From the NCBI GenBank assembly GCA_027622555.1, contig JAQBYJ010000055.1, positions 1 through 36,749 of the forward strand: 36,749 nt of DNA. Reading direction: 5' to 3'. The notes beneath the pieces were generated by a model. The model had not been told where the DNA came from. It saw only the letters and a program-made list of their open reading frames with translations, and ran no database searches. Positions 15,174-23,198 of the stretch are shown here, one piece after another. Origin of the DNA: Verrucomicrobiota bacterium (GTDB taxonomy: Bacteria > Verrucomicrobiota > Verrucomicrobiia > Opitutales > UBA2995). How positions within the stretch are numbered: the first letter of the stretch is position 1; each line of letters opens with the position of its first letter. Position numbers and translations under genes: made by a program.

Positions 15174-17879
15174 ATGTTTTCTAAGTCTTCCAGGCTCAGT
15201 GCAAACAACGATATAGATCGAACCAAAGAAGAATTGGTTCGGTTGCATCGACGCTCGCATTTACTTGAGCAAAGGCTTAGGAACAACCAACAGGTATTTG
15301 TGGATTTTGAATCAATAGCTAAAGCAGTCAGCCATTTAATAAAGGCTCATAAGTCAGATCAAGCCGTTCTGGAGTCACTCGCTCTTGTCGGTGAAGGTTC
15401 GGGCTTGGATAGGATCTATCTGCTTAAAAATGAAACGGGTGATGAGCAAGGCGGGGTCATAGATCAAGTCTATACCTGGGTAAGCGAATCGGATGATATT
15501 CAAGTTCCCGAATTTCATTCACTTCCCTTTGAAGCTTTTTTCCCTTCCTGGTTAAACAAATGGAAAGCGGGTGAACCGCTTTGGGGGAACCTCGAAGACG
15601 TCCCCGATATTGAGCACTTAACTCTAGCCAAACAGGGAGTTGTTTCCTTTTTATGGATACCCGTTTTTTATGAAAATGTATGGTGGGGTGTTTTGGGATT
15701 TGATCAGATATCCACTACTCGAGTCTGGCATCCTAAGGAAATTTCTGGATATGAACTTTTGGCTACAAGCATCGTTGAATTTATGCGCCGCCAAAAGTTG
15801 GAGTCTGATCTTCTGCTTTTTCAGGAACGACATGAGAAGGCATCTCACGCCGAGCAGTTTGGTGTATGGGATTGGAACATAGAAAAGAACGAGCTCTTCC
15901 TGGATAGTTCTATAAAGCGTATGGCGGGCCGAAAAGCCAATGAGATCATTGAGGATTTGAATAGCTGGGAGGCATTGTTTATTCTTAGAGACCATGGAAA
16001 CTGGGTTGAAGCCTTGAATCTTAGAATTGCCGCTCAAGAAAAAGATTTTGAGCTGGAGCATCATTTGCGACACGCTGATGGTCGGTTGATAGAAGTTTAC
16101 TCACGCGGGATGATTGTTTACTCTGATTCAGGTAAACCGGTTCGCGTATTAGGAACGACAACTGATATCACTCACAGAAAGTCTATCCAAAACGATTTAA
16201 CCAAGGCGCGTGACTTAGCCGAAGAAGGAAGCCGATCGAAATCTGAGTTTATGGCCAAGATGAGCCACGAGATCCGTACTCCATTAAATGGAGTCATCGG
16301 ATTTGCCACTCTTTTGAAACACACAGAATTAAGTTCGGAACAATTGGATTACCTTACCAACTTGGAAACAAGTGGCCGCCTTTTACTTTCCATGGTTAAT
16401 AACATTCTTGATTTCTCCAAAATAGAGGCTGGCAAACTGGACCTTGAACAAAAGCCCTTCGACATCCGGGAAAGTGTAAAATCGATCCTCGGTGTATTTG
16501 GCGATGCAGTGATTAAGAAAGGTATCAAGATTGAATTTGTTGCCGAGGATGAGGTACCCGAAAGTGTCATTACAGATCCTCTTCGTATCCAACAAGTGAT
16601 TCTCAATTTGGTAGGAAACGCTGTCAAATTTACGGAAGAGGGTAGTATATTGGTTCATGCTTCATGGGTAGATGCGGAGGACGGAAAAGGACGTTTACAT
16701 TTTTCAGTCAAAGATTCGGGCATCGGTATTGAATCCGATCGTTTGGCTGCGATTTTTGAGCCATTTACTCAGGCAGATTCATCGATGACTCGTCGTTTTG
16801 GTGGATCAGGCTTGGGGCTTTCCATTTGCCAAAATATATTGCAGATAATGGGCTCAAAATTGGTGGTAACCAGTGATTTTGGAAGTGGCAGTGAGTTTTC
16901 TTTTGAGATTCTTGTTAAGGAATCTCCGGTTGAGGTTGTTGAGGAATTGAAGAAAGTTAGGGAGTCTGTATTGGAATCCACTTCGAAAACGATTTCACGA
17001 TCCAAAATGGATCTTCGAGCAAAAGCCAAGATTCTCCTCGCGGAAGACAATGCATTAAATCAACAGGTAATTTCAAAATTACTCAGTCGCTTGGGTTACA
17101 ACGCGGTTTTAGTTGAAAACGGCCAGGAGGCAATTGATGCACTCAAGCGTTGGAAGTTTGATTTGGTATTCATGGATCTCATGATGCCGGTTCTTGATGG
17201 TATTTCAGCTACTAAAGAAATACGTGAAACCATTCCACCGGCCAAACAGCCCATCATTGTTGCGCTGACGGCGAACTCTTCAGAAGATGACATCAACAAT
17301 TGTCTGGCGATTGGTATGAATGATTTTATAACCAAACCGGTGGAGCTTGATGTTCTCGAGAAAACATTGAATGAGCATTTGGATTTAAGAAGGTACGAGG
17401 TTGAATCTGCGGTGGTTGAATCAGAGATCAATACCATCGAATTTTCTGAGATCGAACTTGAGGAGAGCTTTGATGAGGATGCTGACGAATTGGTATTTGA
17501 ACATTTTGACCCAGCCTACATGCGCAAATTAATGGGAAGTAATTCAGAGCCGGAGGTACAGGATGAATTCTCTATTGATGCCATCGATATCTTTTTAGAA
17601 ACGATGCCGGAATTGGTTCTGTCTTTGAGTACTTTCGCCAGGGAAGAGAAGTGGAAAGAGTTTGAGCGTGAAGCGCACAATTTAAAAGGTACGGCTAAGA
17701 TGGTAGGCGCCCTGATTTTGGGAAACTTTGCATTGCAACTTGAGCTGTGGGTTCAGGAAGGACATGTTGGAAGTCGAAAAGACGAAATAGAACAAATAGC
17801 GGATGAGTTCGCAGCTTTGTCCAAAGAATTGGATCTATACCGCGAGTCACTAAAGAAAAAGCAGCGTCAAATCTCTTAG
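15174..17879 (+). CDS. Hybrid sensor histidine kinase with GAF, PAS, REC and HPt domains
   Basis: 901 aa, no TM helices, so a cytoplasmic sensor. Order: short coiled coil (10-45), GAF (about 45-205), PAS with a PAC-like end (about 215-345, HLRHADGRLIEV...TDITHRK), HisKA with phospho-acceptor H365 in MAKMSHEIRTPLNG, HATPase (NLVGNAVKFTEEG; DSGIGIESDRL; GGSGLGLSI), receiver with D668 in FMDLMMPVLDG, an acidic linker (about 735-800), and HPt with H835 in EAHNLKGTAKM. All phosphorelay residues are kept, so an internal His-Asp-His relay is likely. No response regulator or output gene adjoins it; the final target is encoded elsewhere. The signal is unknown. Confidence 0.95.
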   Translation: MFSKSSRLSANNDIDRTKEELVRLHRRSHLLEQRLRNNQQVFVDFESIAKAVSHLIKAHKSDQAVLESLALVGEGSGLDRIYLLKNETGDEQGGVIDQVYTWVSESDDIQVPEFHSLPFEAFFPSWLNKWKAGEPLWGNLEDVPDIEHLTLAKQGVVSFLWIPVFYENVWWGVLGFDQISTTRVWHPKEISGYELLATSIVEFMRRQKLESDLLLFQERHEKASHAEQFGVWDWNIEKNELFLDSSIKRMAGRKANEIIEDLNSWEALFILRDHGNWVEALNLRIAAQEKDFELEHHLRHADGRLIEVYSRGMIVYSDSGKPVRVLGTTTDITHRKSIQNDLTKARDLAEEGSRSKSEFMAKMSHEIRTPLNGVIGFATLLKHTELSSEQLDYLTNLETSGRLLLSMVNNILDFSKIEAGKLDLEQKPFDIRESVKSILGVFGDAVIKKGIKIEFVAEDEVPESVITDPLRIQQVILNLVGNAVKFTEEGSILVHASWVDAEDGKGRLHFSVKDSGIGIESDRLAAIFEPFTQADSSMTRRFGGSGLGLSICQNILQIMGSKLVVTSDFGSGSEFSFEILVKESPVEVVEELKKVRESVLESTSKTISRSKMDLRAKAKILLAEDNALNQQVISKLLSRLGYNAVLVENGQEAIDALKRWKFDLVFMDLMMPVLDGISATKEIRETIPPAKQPIIVALTANSSEDDINNCLAIGMNDFITKPVELDVLEKTLNEHLDLRRYEVESAVVESEINTIEFSEIELEESFDEDADELVFEHFDPAYMRKLMGSNSEPEVQDEFSIDAIDIFLETMPELVLSLSTFAREEKWKEFEREAHNLKGTAKMVGALILGNFALQLELWVQEGHVGSRKDEIEQIADEFAALSKELDLYRESLKKKQRQIS

Positions 17880-17991
17880 TGGGTTTAAGTTACAACTTTG
17901 AATCCTGCGATCCTGCTTTCTTGATCTTCCTGTCAAATTGCTACTAGCTGTTTATTTTTGGTCCACTCTACTCAGTTGAAACCGCCTTATT

Positions 17992-18372
17992 ATGGAAGAC
18001 AGTTCTAAATTTCGAAACACTGGAATCAAACGAATCATTTTGGCCGGAAAGTACTCGATGGATGGCCTTTGGTTTGCCTTCAGGAACGAAGCAGCGTTTC
18101 GGCAGGAAGCCCTTCTATCAATGGTTTTGATTCCTCTGGCGATATGGCTTCAACCTGGGTTCACCCCTTTCTGTCTTTTGGTCGGTAGTATTATGTTGGT
18201 GATGATTGTGGAATTGCTAAACACCGGCATTGAAACGGCAATCGATTACCAGTCTATGGATATCCATCCCCTGGCTAAGTTGGCCAAAGATCTTGGAAGT
18301 GCGGCTGTTTTTTTGAGTTTGCTAAATCTTGCAATTGTGTGGGGATTTTATTTGTGGGATCGCTTTGCATGA
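17992..18372 (+). CDS. dgkA: Diacylglycerol kinase, DgkA family
   Basis: 126 aa, the usual size. A small inner-membrane kinase with three TM helices that phosphorylates diacylglycerol or undecaprenol. Conserved elements: RNEAAFRQE (E33 and E39) and VELLNTGIETAID (E74, N77, E81), which bind Mg-ATP and lipid. In the family, the substrate preference (diacylglycerol versus undecaprenol) cannot be read from sequence with certainty. The next gene, a degenerate P-type ATPase, starts 19 bp downstream on the same strand. Confidence 0.93.
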   Translation: MEDSSKFRNTGIKRIILAGKYSMDGLWFAFRNEAAFRQEALLSMVLIPLAIWLQPGFTPFCLLVGSIMLVMIVELLNTGIETAIDYQSMDIHPLAKLAKDLGSAAVFLSLLNLAIVWGFYLWDRFA

Positions 18373-18391
18373 GTAGAGTCGAATTCCCAAA

Positions 18392-20443
18392 ATGTTAAAA
18401 ACAACTTCTTCGACCAAACTAATTTCATGGGTGGACTATTCTTTATTCCATTCCAGCGACTTTAATTGGATCAAAGGATGTGTTGCCATCGCTTTAGTCA
18501 TTCACGGCTTCGCATTGCGCGTGTTGGTTGAGTTTGCACCACCTAGCGACCTCCTTTACGTACTCGTGCATTGCGGGCTGGCAGTCGGAGCTCTCGTCTC
18601 GATAATCTTGCTGACTCCGTCGCTTTTCGTCGATACGATTCAAGCTTGGAAGGATAGGATTATTAGAGTCGAAACAGGATTATTGATCGGACTCTTGATT
18701 CTTTTCGCCGTATCGGTTGTTTCCTCTTTTCGTCTCAGTGAAGCGACCTATTACGAGGTCATTCCACTGGCCTTGGCTATCTACACATTAAGTCGTTATT
18801 GGTTGTCGCGAAAAAAGCGGATAATCGATGCGGCGTTGCCATCACTTTTTAGCCGTGTCGAACGATGCAACCGGGTAGAACCAAATGGTTCAGTTACCAG
18901 GATTTCATTAATTGATCTAAAAGTTGGAGAGGAAATCAAAATAACAACCGATCAAGTAGTCCCTGTTGACGGAGTGGTTATTACAGGCAACGGCTATGTC
19001 TCAGAAGCTTCATTGAATGGGTCCAATTTTCCAAAGCTCAAGCAAGCCGGTGATCCGATATACTCTGGAAGTGTTTCTGAGGATGGCGTGTTTACGATTA
19101 AATGTCTATCACCCTACATACCTAGAAAGATACAAGCTGTGATGAATCCATTGCTTGATCCTGTGAAATCCCACCCAATGTTTCGGTCGAGAAATTTGTT
19201 GATTGGTTTATTGGTTGTCGCAATGGCTGTTGCCGGAACAACAGTTGCGATTATAGTGATGAGTATCGCAGAAGCCTTGATCCTAACTTCTACGATTCTT
19301 ATCATGGGTACTTCCTTAACCTGGGTGGCGGGTATTCCTGTACATCATTGGACTGGATTGGTTCATCTTGGGAAACGGGGTCTCTACGGGAAAGGCCACG
19401 AAATGGTTGGAGATTTAGCTACTGTTAATGTCGGATATTTTGGAAAGACCGGAGTGATTTCCCGAGAAGAACTATCCATGGAGCGTTTTTTTGTCATGCC
19501 TGCATTTCAGGACCGGGAAGATTGGATCATGTCGATTATTTATCAGATTAGTCGCATGGTCCGTCACCCTTTGGTAAACTCACTTTCCAGTGTGGAAGCT
19601 TTAATCAAAGATCAACCTATTCGGGAAGACCTTCGTTATGAAATTGTTCCTGGAATGGGCGTCAAAGTATCATTAACCGACGGACTTGGTCATCAAATTG
19701 TGATGCGTATTGGTGAGTCGGAATTCGTCCTCGGTCCAGGCGGAGAGTCTCGTGTTTCTGCAATACTCGAGGAGCACGACCTTAAATTAGGACAACGAAT
19801 TTGGGTAAGCCTGGATAACCGACTTTGTGCGATTGCTACGCTCAAGGAATCGTGGACCGTTGCGCCTCAACCATTCTTTTCTCAACTTGAATTACTGGGA
19901 ATAAAACCTGGTGTTCTAACGGGCGATAGCGCGTTTATTAACTCACGACTGGATGGCTTGTCCTTGGTTAAAGGCCTCAGTTCCATGCAAAAGCAGGAGC
20001 ACGTTATAAAGGCTGCAGAAGAGGGGGGGAGGATTTTGTATGTTGGTGATGGATTGAACGATTTCCGGGCCATGTCCAGCTCACTCGTTTCTATCGCCAT
20101 GCGTCATTCGCCGGATCCTGTTCTTGCCTCGGCATCGGCAGTGTTAAAATCCGGCAGTTTAGCGACTGTGCTTTTTGCCATCCCTTATTGCAGGAAGTTA
20201 GTTCGGATCTCCATAAGAAATCTTTGGGTGCTTCCCAGTGCATTTACGGTTGCTAGCGTTATGGCCATCGCAGGTTGGATAACTCCCATCTCTGCTTCAC
20301 TTTATGTGATGGGCTGTTTTTCTTTGGTCTGGCTTCAATCCTTCCTTCTGGGAAGTTCTTCGCTTTCCAGAGTCGTAGAGAAAACGCGGTACCGAAAGAC
20401 GAGCAGGCAGGAGGCTCAAGGGCGTTACGTGCGGAATCGTTAG
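18392..20443 (+). CDS. Catalytically degenerate P1B-type ATPase homologue
   Basis: 683 aa, heavy-metal P-type ATPase layout without an N-terminal metal-binding domain: four TM segments (about 25-135), actuator domain (150-250), two TMs (268-310), P/N domains, two C-terminal TMs. Retained: HP in the N-domain (VRHPLVNSL), TGD (T510-G511-D512) and GDGLND (552-557). Lost: the phosphorylated Asp of DKTGT is Gly (FGKTGVIS, G351), the actuator TGE is N209-G210-S211, and the CPC metal motif is absent (MGTSLTWVAG). Ion pumping by phosphoenzyme is therefore not expected. The frame is intact over 2 kb with no stop codons, so it is not a fresh pseudogene. A regulatory or scaffolding role is inference. 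Likely co-transcribed with dgkA. Confidence 0.85.
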   Translation: MLKTTSSTKLISWVDYSLFHSSDFNWIKGCVAIALVIHGFALRVLVEFAPPSDLLYVLVHCGLAVGALVSIILLTPSLFVDTIQAWKDRIIRVETGLLIGLLILFAVSVVSSFRLSEATYYEVIPLALAIYTLSRYWLSRKKRIIDAALPSLFSRVERCNRVEPNGSVTRISLIDLKVGEEIKITTDQVVPVDGVVITGNGYVSEASLNGSNFPKLKQAGDPIYSGSVSEDGVFTIKCLSPYIPRKIQAVMNPLLDPVKSHPMFRSRNLLIGLLVVAMAVAGTTVAIIVMSIAEALILTSTILIMGTSLTWVAGIPVHHWTGLVHLGKRGLYGKGHEMVGDLATVNVGYFGKTGVISREELSMERFFVMPAFQDREDWIMSIIYQISRMVRHPLVNSLSSVEALIKDQPIREDLRYEIVPGMGVKVSLTDGLGHQIVMRIGESEFVLGPGGESRVSAILEEHDLKLGQRIWVSLDNRLCAIATLKESWTVAPQPFFSQLELLGIKPGVLTGDSAFINSRLDGLSLVKGLSSMQKQEHVIKAAEEGGRILYVGDGLNDFRAMSSSLVSIAMRHSPDPVLASASAVLKSGSLATVLFAIPYCRKLVRISIRNLWVLPSAFTVASVMAIAGWITPISASLYVMGCFSLVWLQSFLLGSSSLSRVVEKTRYRKTSRQEAQGRYVRNR

Positions 20444-20465
20444 AAGTCAGCCAGAAAGCTTTCAG

Positions 20466-21236
20466 CTAAAAAATCAGGTGCTTAACGGAGGCTTTACTTT
20501 CGGATAATTGCTTGAGTGCTTCGATCCCGATTTTTACATGGGTGCTGGTGAAATGTTGACTAACCATCTCATCACTTTCTTCCGTCTTGATGCCTTCCGG
20601 TATCATGGGTTCGTCTGATACCAGTAGCAGGGCTCCAGTCGGTATATGATTGTAAAACCCAACCGAGAAAATGGTTGCTGTCTCCATCTCGATGGCGTTG
20701 CAGCGGATTTTGGTAAGGTACTCCTTATATTCTTGATCATGTTCCCACACTCGTCGGTTGGTTGTGTAGACGACGCCAGTGTAATAATCCTTATTGTGAT
20801 CACGAATGGCTTCGGAAGTAGCCCGTTGTAGTTCGAATGCCGGCAATGCGGGAACTTCCGGGGGAAAATAATCGTTCGAAGTTCCTTCTCCACGAATAGC
20901 TGCTATCGGCAAAAGCAACGATCCCACTGGCATATCGGATTTCAAACTCCCACATTTTCCAAGAAAGAGTACACCCCTCGGCTTAATCGCTATGAGTAAG
21001 TCCATGATCGAAGCGGCATTTGCGCTTCCCATTCCGAAATTAATCATTGTAATGTTGTCGGATGTCGCCGACGGCATTGGCTTATCTTTTCCCGCTATTT
21101 TGACGCGATGCCAACGAGCAAATTTTTTCAAATAGTCGTCAAAGTTGGTTAGCAAAATATATTCCCCAAACTTAACAACAGGGACGCCCGTGTATCGAGG
21201 CAGCCAGTTATCAACTATACCTTTTTTGGTTACCAT
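20466..21236 (-). CDS. amn: AMP nucleosidase, short form
   Basis: 256 aa. It belongs to the PNP/UDP phosphorylase superfamily and should cleave AMP to adenine and ribose 5-phosphate. Seen: the nucleoside-binding GKCGSL segment after VLFLGK, the ribose-phosphate loop INFGMGSANAA, and NAIEMETATIFSVGF with the catalytic-type Glu. The long N-terminal regulatory domain of E. coli Amn (484 aa) is missing; this length matches the Bacteroidetes-type enzyme. Other nucleosidases of the superfamily cannot be fully excluded. It is convergent with the degenerate ATPase gene (22 bp gap). Confidence 0.85.
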   Translation of the reverse strand: MVTKKGIVDNWLPRYTGVPVVKFGEYILLTNFDDYLKKFARWHRVKIAGKDKPMPSATSDNITMINFGMGSANAASIMDLLIAIKPRGVLFLGKCGSLKSDMPVGSLLLPIAAIRGEGTSNDYFPPEVPALPAFELQRATSEAIRDHNKDYYTGVVYTTNRRVWEHDQEYKEYLTKIRCNAIEMETATIFSVGFYNHIPTGALLLVSDEPMIPEGIKTEESDEMVSQHFTSTHVKIGIEALKQLSESKASVKHLIF

Positions 21237-21583
21237 AGTCTAGATCTAGAGTGAACTTACTAAAGATCAATCCCGAAGCTCAGGGTGTGATTTTGAAAGA
21301 TGTCAAAACCTAAGCTACCGGACCCAAAGAATTCACACTGGCGAGTGGATGGTCCTATGGTCTTTCCGTACAGAATCTTTTGATCTGATTCACTACAGAA
21401 ATAGTCACCTCTCTCCATTTGTAAGCAACTTTAGTCGCGACTCGAAGGTTTTTGATTTACGAGTCGCGAATAAATTTGCTCCTACACTTTGGCCATCGTT
21501 TCGTTTCTGACGTCAATTGTACAGAGGTCATGACCGACAACGAAGTAAAGAACAATCACACCCCGAACCTCCTGTAGCTGGGG
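21237..21583. other. 347-bp gap between amn and lipA
   Basis: No gene or RNA was recognised here. The only clear structure is the inverted REP-like pair at 21420-21486. The segment at 21240-21400 has no repeat, tRNA or long open frame that looks coding. Because amn is transcribed leftwards, the region may hold the amn promoter, but no convincing -35/-10 pair is seen. Confidence 0.6.
21420..21486. repeat. REP-like inverted pair (BIME-type)
   Basis: Left unit (21420-21444) and right unit (21460-21486) are inverted copies. The inner arms TCGCGACTCG and CGAGTCGCGA are perfect. The outer parts match except for two substitutions and a 2-bp indel, and both units end in TGTA(GG)AGCAA-type sequence. 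A 15-bp spacer separates them. The form resembles the GTAGGAGC...TCGCGA repeats of Pseudomonas and other bacteria. No REP-associated transposase is in the window. Confidence 0.75.
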
Positions 21584-22459
21584 CTAAGCAGACCTCGCTG
21601 CAGAGGTTCTTGGCGCGTAACGGTCAGATTGTTCTTCCGCATGATATGAACTGCGTACGAGCGGTGCCGATTCCACCACTCCAAATCCAATCTCCAGGCC
21701 GAATGATTTCCAATGCTCAAACTCATCCGGTGTCACCCAGCGCTCCAAAGGCAAATGCTTCGGAGTAGGCTGTAGATATTGTCCAATGGTTATTATATCG
21801 ATACCGGCATTACGCATATCGCGCAGGCAGGTTTCGATTTCCTCCTTCGTCTCACCGAGCCCCAACATGATTCCGGATTTGGTTGTGAAGCTTTTTCCTT
21901 TGGCATGACGTAACACATTCAGGGACTGCTGGTAGTTTGCCGTTTTACGAACTGGTCGTTGGAGGCGTTCAACCGTTTCCACATTGTGATTCAGAATGTC
22001 CGGCTTGGCTTCTAGAACAATGTCAAGGTGCTGATTACTTCCCCGGAAATCGGGGATAAGAACTTCCACAGCCGTGTGTGGATTCCGGTGTCGGATTGCT
22101 CGAATCGTGGCTGCCCAGACGGATGCGCCTCCATCCTTTAAATCATCGCGTGCGACCGATGTAATGACCGCGTGTTTCAATCCCATTTTCGCCACCGCAT
22201 CGGCAACCCGTGCTGGTTCACCGATATCGAGCTCTGTTGGCCGACCTGTCTGGATAGCGCAGAAACCGCAGGATCGCGTGCAGATGTTACCCAGGATCAT
22301 CAATGTCGCAGTACCGCGTGTCCAACATTCACCCATGTTTGGGCATTGAGCACTTTTGCAAACGGTGTGCAACTTGTTGGTTTCAACCAGCTCGTTAACC
22401 GCCTGATACTCGGGACCGGCAGGCAATTTGGCTCTCAGCCATTTTGGCTTCTTTAACAT
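21584..22459 (-). CDS. lipA: Lipoyl synthase (radical SAM)
   Basis: 291 aa. It inserts two sulfurs into the protein-bound octanoyl group to give lipoate. Auxiliary 4Fe-4S cluster ligands are C34, C39 and C45 (CKSAQCPNMGEC). The radical SAM cluster ligands are C60, C64 and C67 (CTRSCGFC). The C-terminal RSSY motif that supplies the serine ligand is present (LVRSSYHAEE). It ends in a short non-conserved tail. It starts 4 bp after the lipB stop codon, so LipB-made octanoyl protein is passed to the adjacent gene product. It is the last gene of the long minus-strand run. Confidence 0.97.
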   Translation of the reverse strand: MLKKPKWLRAKLPAGPEYQAVNELVETNKLHTVCKSAQCPNMGECWTRGTATLMILGNICTRSCGFCAIQTGRPTELDIGEPARVADAVAKMGLKHAVITSVARDDLKDGGASVWAATIRAIRHRNPHTAVEVLIPDFRGSNQHLDIVLEAKPDILNHNVETVERLQRPVRKTANYQQSLNVLRHAKGKSFTTKSGIMLGLGETKEEIETCLRDMRNAGIDIITIGQYLQPTPKHLPLERWVTPDEFEHWKSFGLEIGFGVVESAPLVRSSYHAEEQSDRYAPRTSAARSA

Positions 22460-22463
22460 ACGA

Positions 22464-23159
22464 TTAAGTCAGGTAATTTTTAAAATTATCCAGGAAAACT
22501 TGGGACACTACGGCTTTCACATCATTCATATCAACGGGAAAACCGAGTTCTTTTTTAAGCGACGTCACCGTCCCGTCGACGATGCCACAAGGCACAATTC
22601 CGGAAAATGGGTCCAAATCGTTGTTCACGTTCAGGGCGAAGCCATGATAGGTCACCCAGGACTTTACCGCGACACCGATGGCAGCGATCTTGCGTTCTTC
22701 GATCCAGATCCCCGTCTTCCCTTCGCGGCGATCCGCTATGAGTCCGAAGTGTGAAACAATCTGAATCAGCATGTCTTCCATGATTCTAAGGTAGGCGTGC
22801 AGATCTCGGAGTTTTTCCAAGTGGATAACGGGATAGCAGGTCAATTGACCGGGACCATGGTAGGTGATGTCTCCTCCACGGTTTGACTTATAAACCGAAA
22901 TCCCTTTCTCGCTCAAAGCAGCTTCATCCCAGATTAAATGCGTTTCTGCCCCTCGCCTAAGGCCCATGGTGAAAACCGGCAGGTGCTCGGTGTATATGAG
23001 TGTGTCTTCGCGTTTCCCGTCTACGCGATCGCGCACATAAGCTTTCTGTTTTTCAAAAGCCGCTTCGTATTCGGTATTCCCCCAATCTTCTACCTGGAAA
23101 GGAAATAGTTGTTGCGCCTGTTCTGATTGCTGCATCGATCTTTGTTCAACAGGAGCCAA
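22464..23159 (-). CDS. lipB: Octanoyltransferase (lipoate biosynthesis)
   Basis: 231 aa. It transfers octanoyl from octanoyl-ACP to lipoyl domains. The signature RGGDITYHGPGQLTCYPVI is complete. Catalytic K157 (ERKIAAIG) and C191 (FSGIVPCGI) are present, along with VTYHGFALNVN. The first ATG at 23159 adds about 17 residues before the usual N-terminus; M9 is an alternative start. It lies 39 bp after the end of the third antiporter subunit and 4 bp before lipA, so it may be read through from the antiporter operon. Confidence 0.96.
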   Translation of the reverse strand: MAPVEQRSMQQSEQAQQLFPFQVEDWGNTEYEAAFEKQKAYVRDRVDGKREDTLIYTEHLPVFTMGLRRGAETHLIWDEAALSEKGISVYKSNRGGDITYHGPGQLTCYPVIHLEKLRDLHAYLRIMEDMLIQIVSHFGLIADRREGKTGIWIEERKIAAIGVAVKSWVTYHGFALNVNNDLDPFSGIVPCGIVDGTVTSLKKELGFPVDMNDVKAVVSQVFLDNFKNYLT

Positions 23160-23198
23160 TTTTTAGGCGATCGCAACTGCGAATCCGTAATCCGACTT

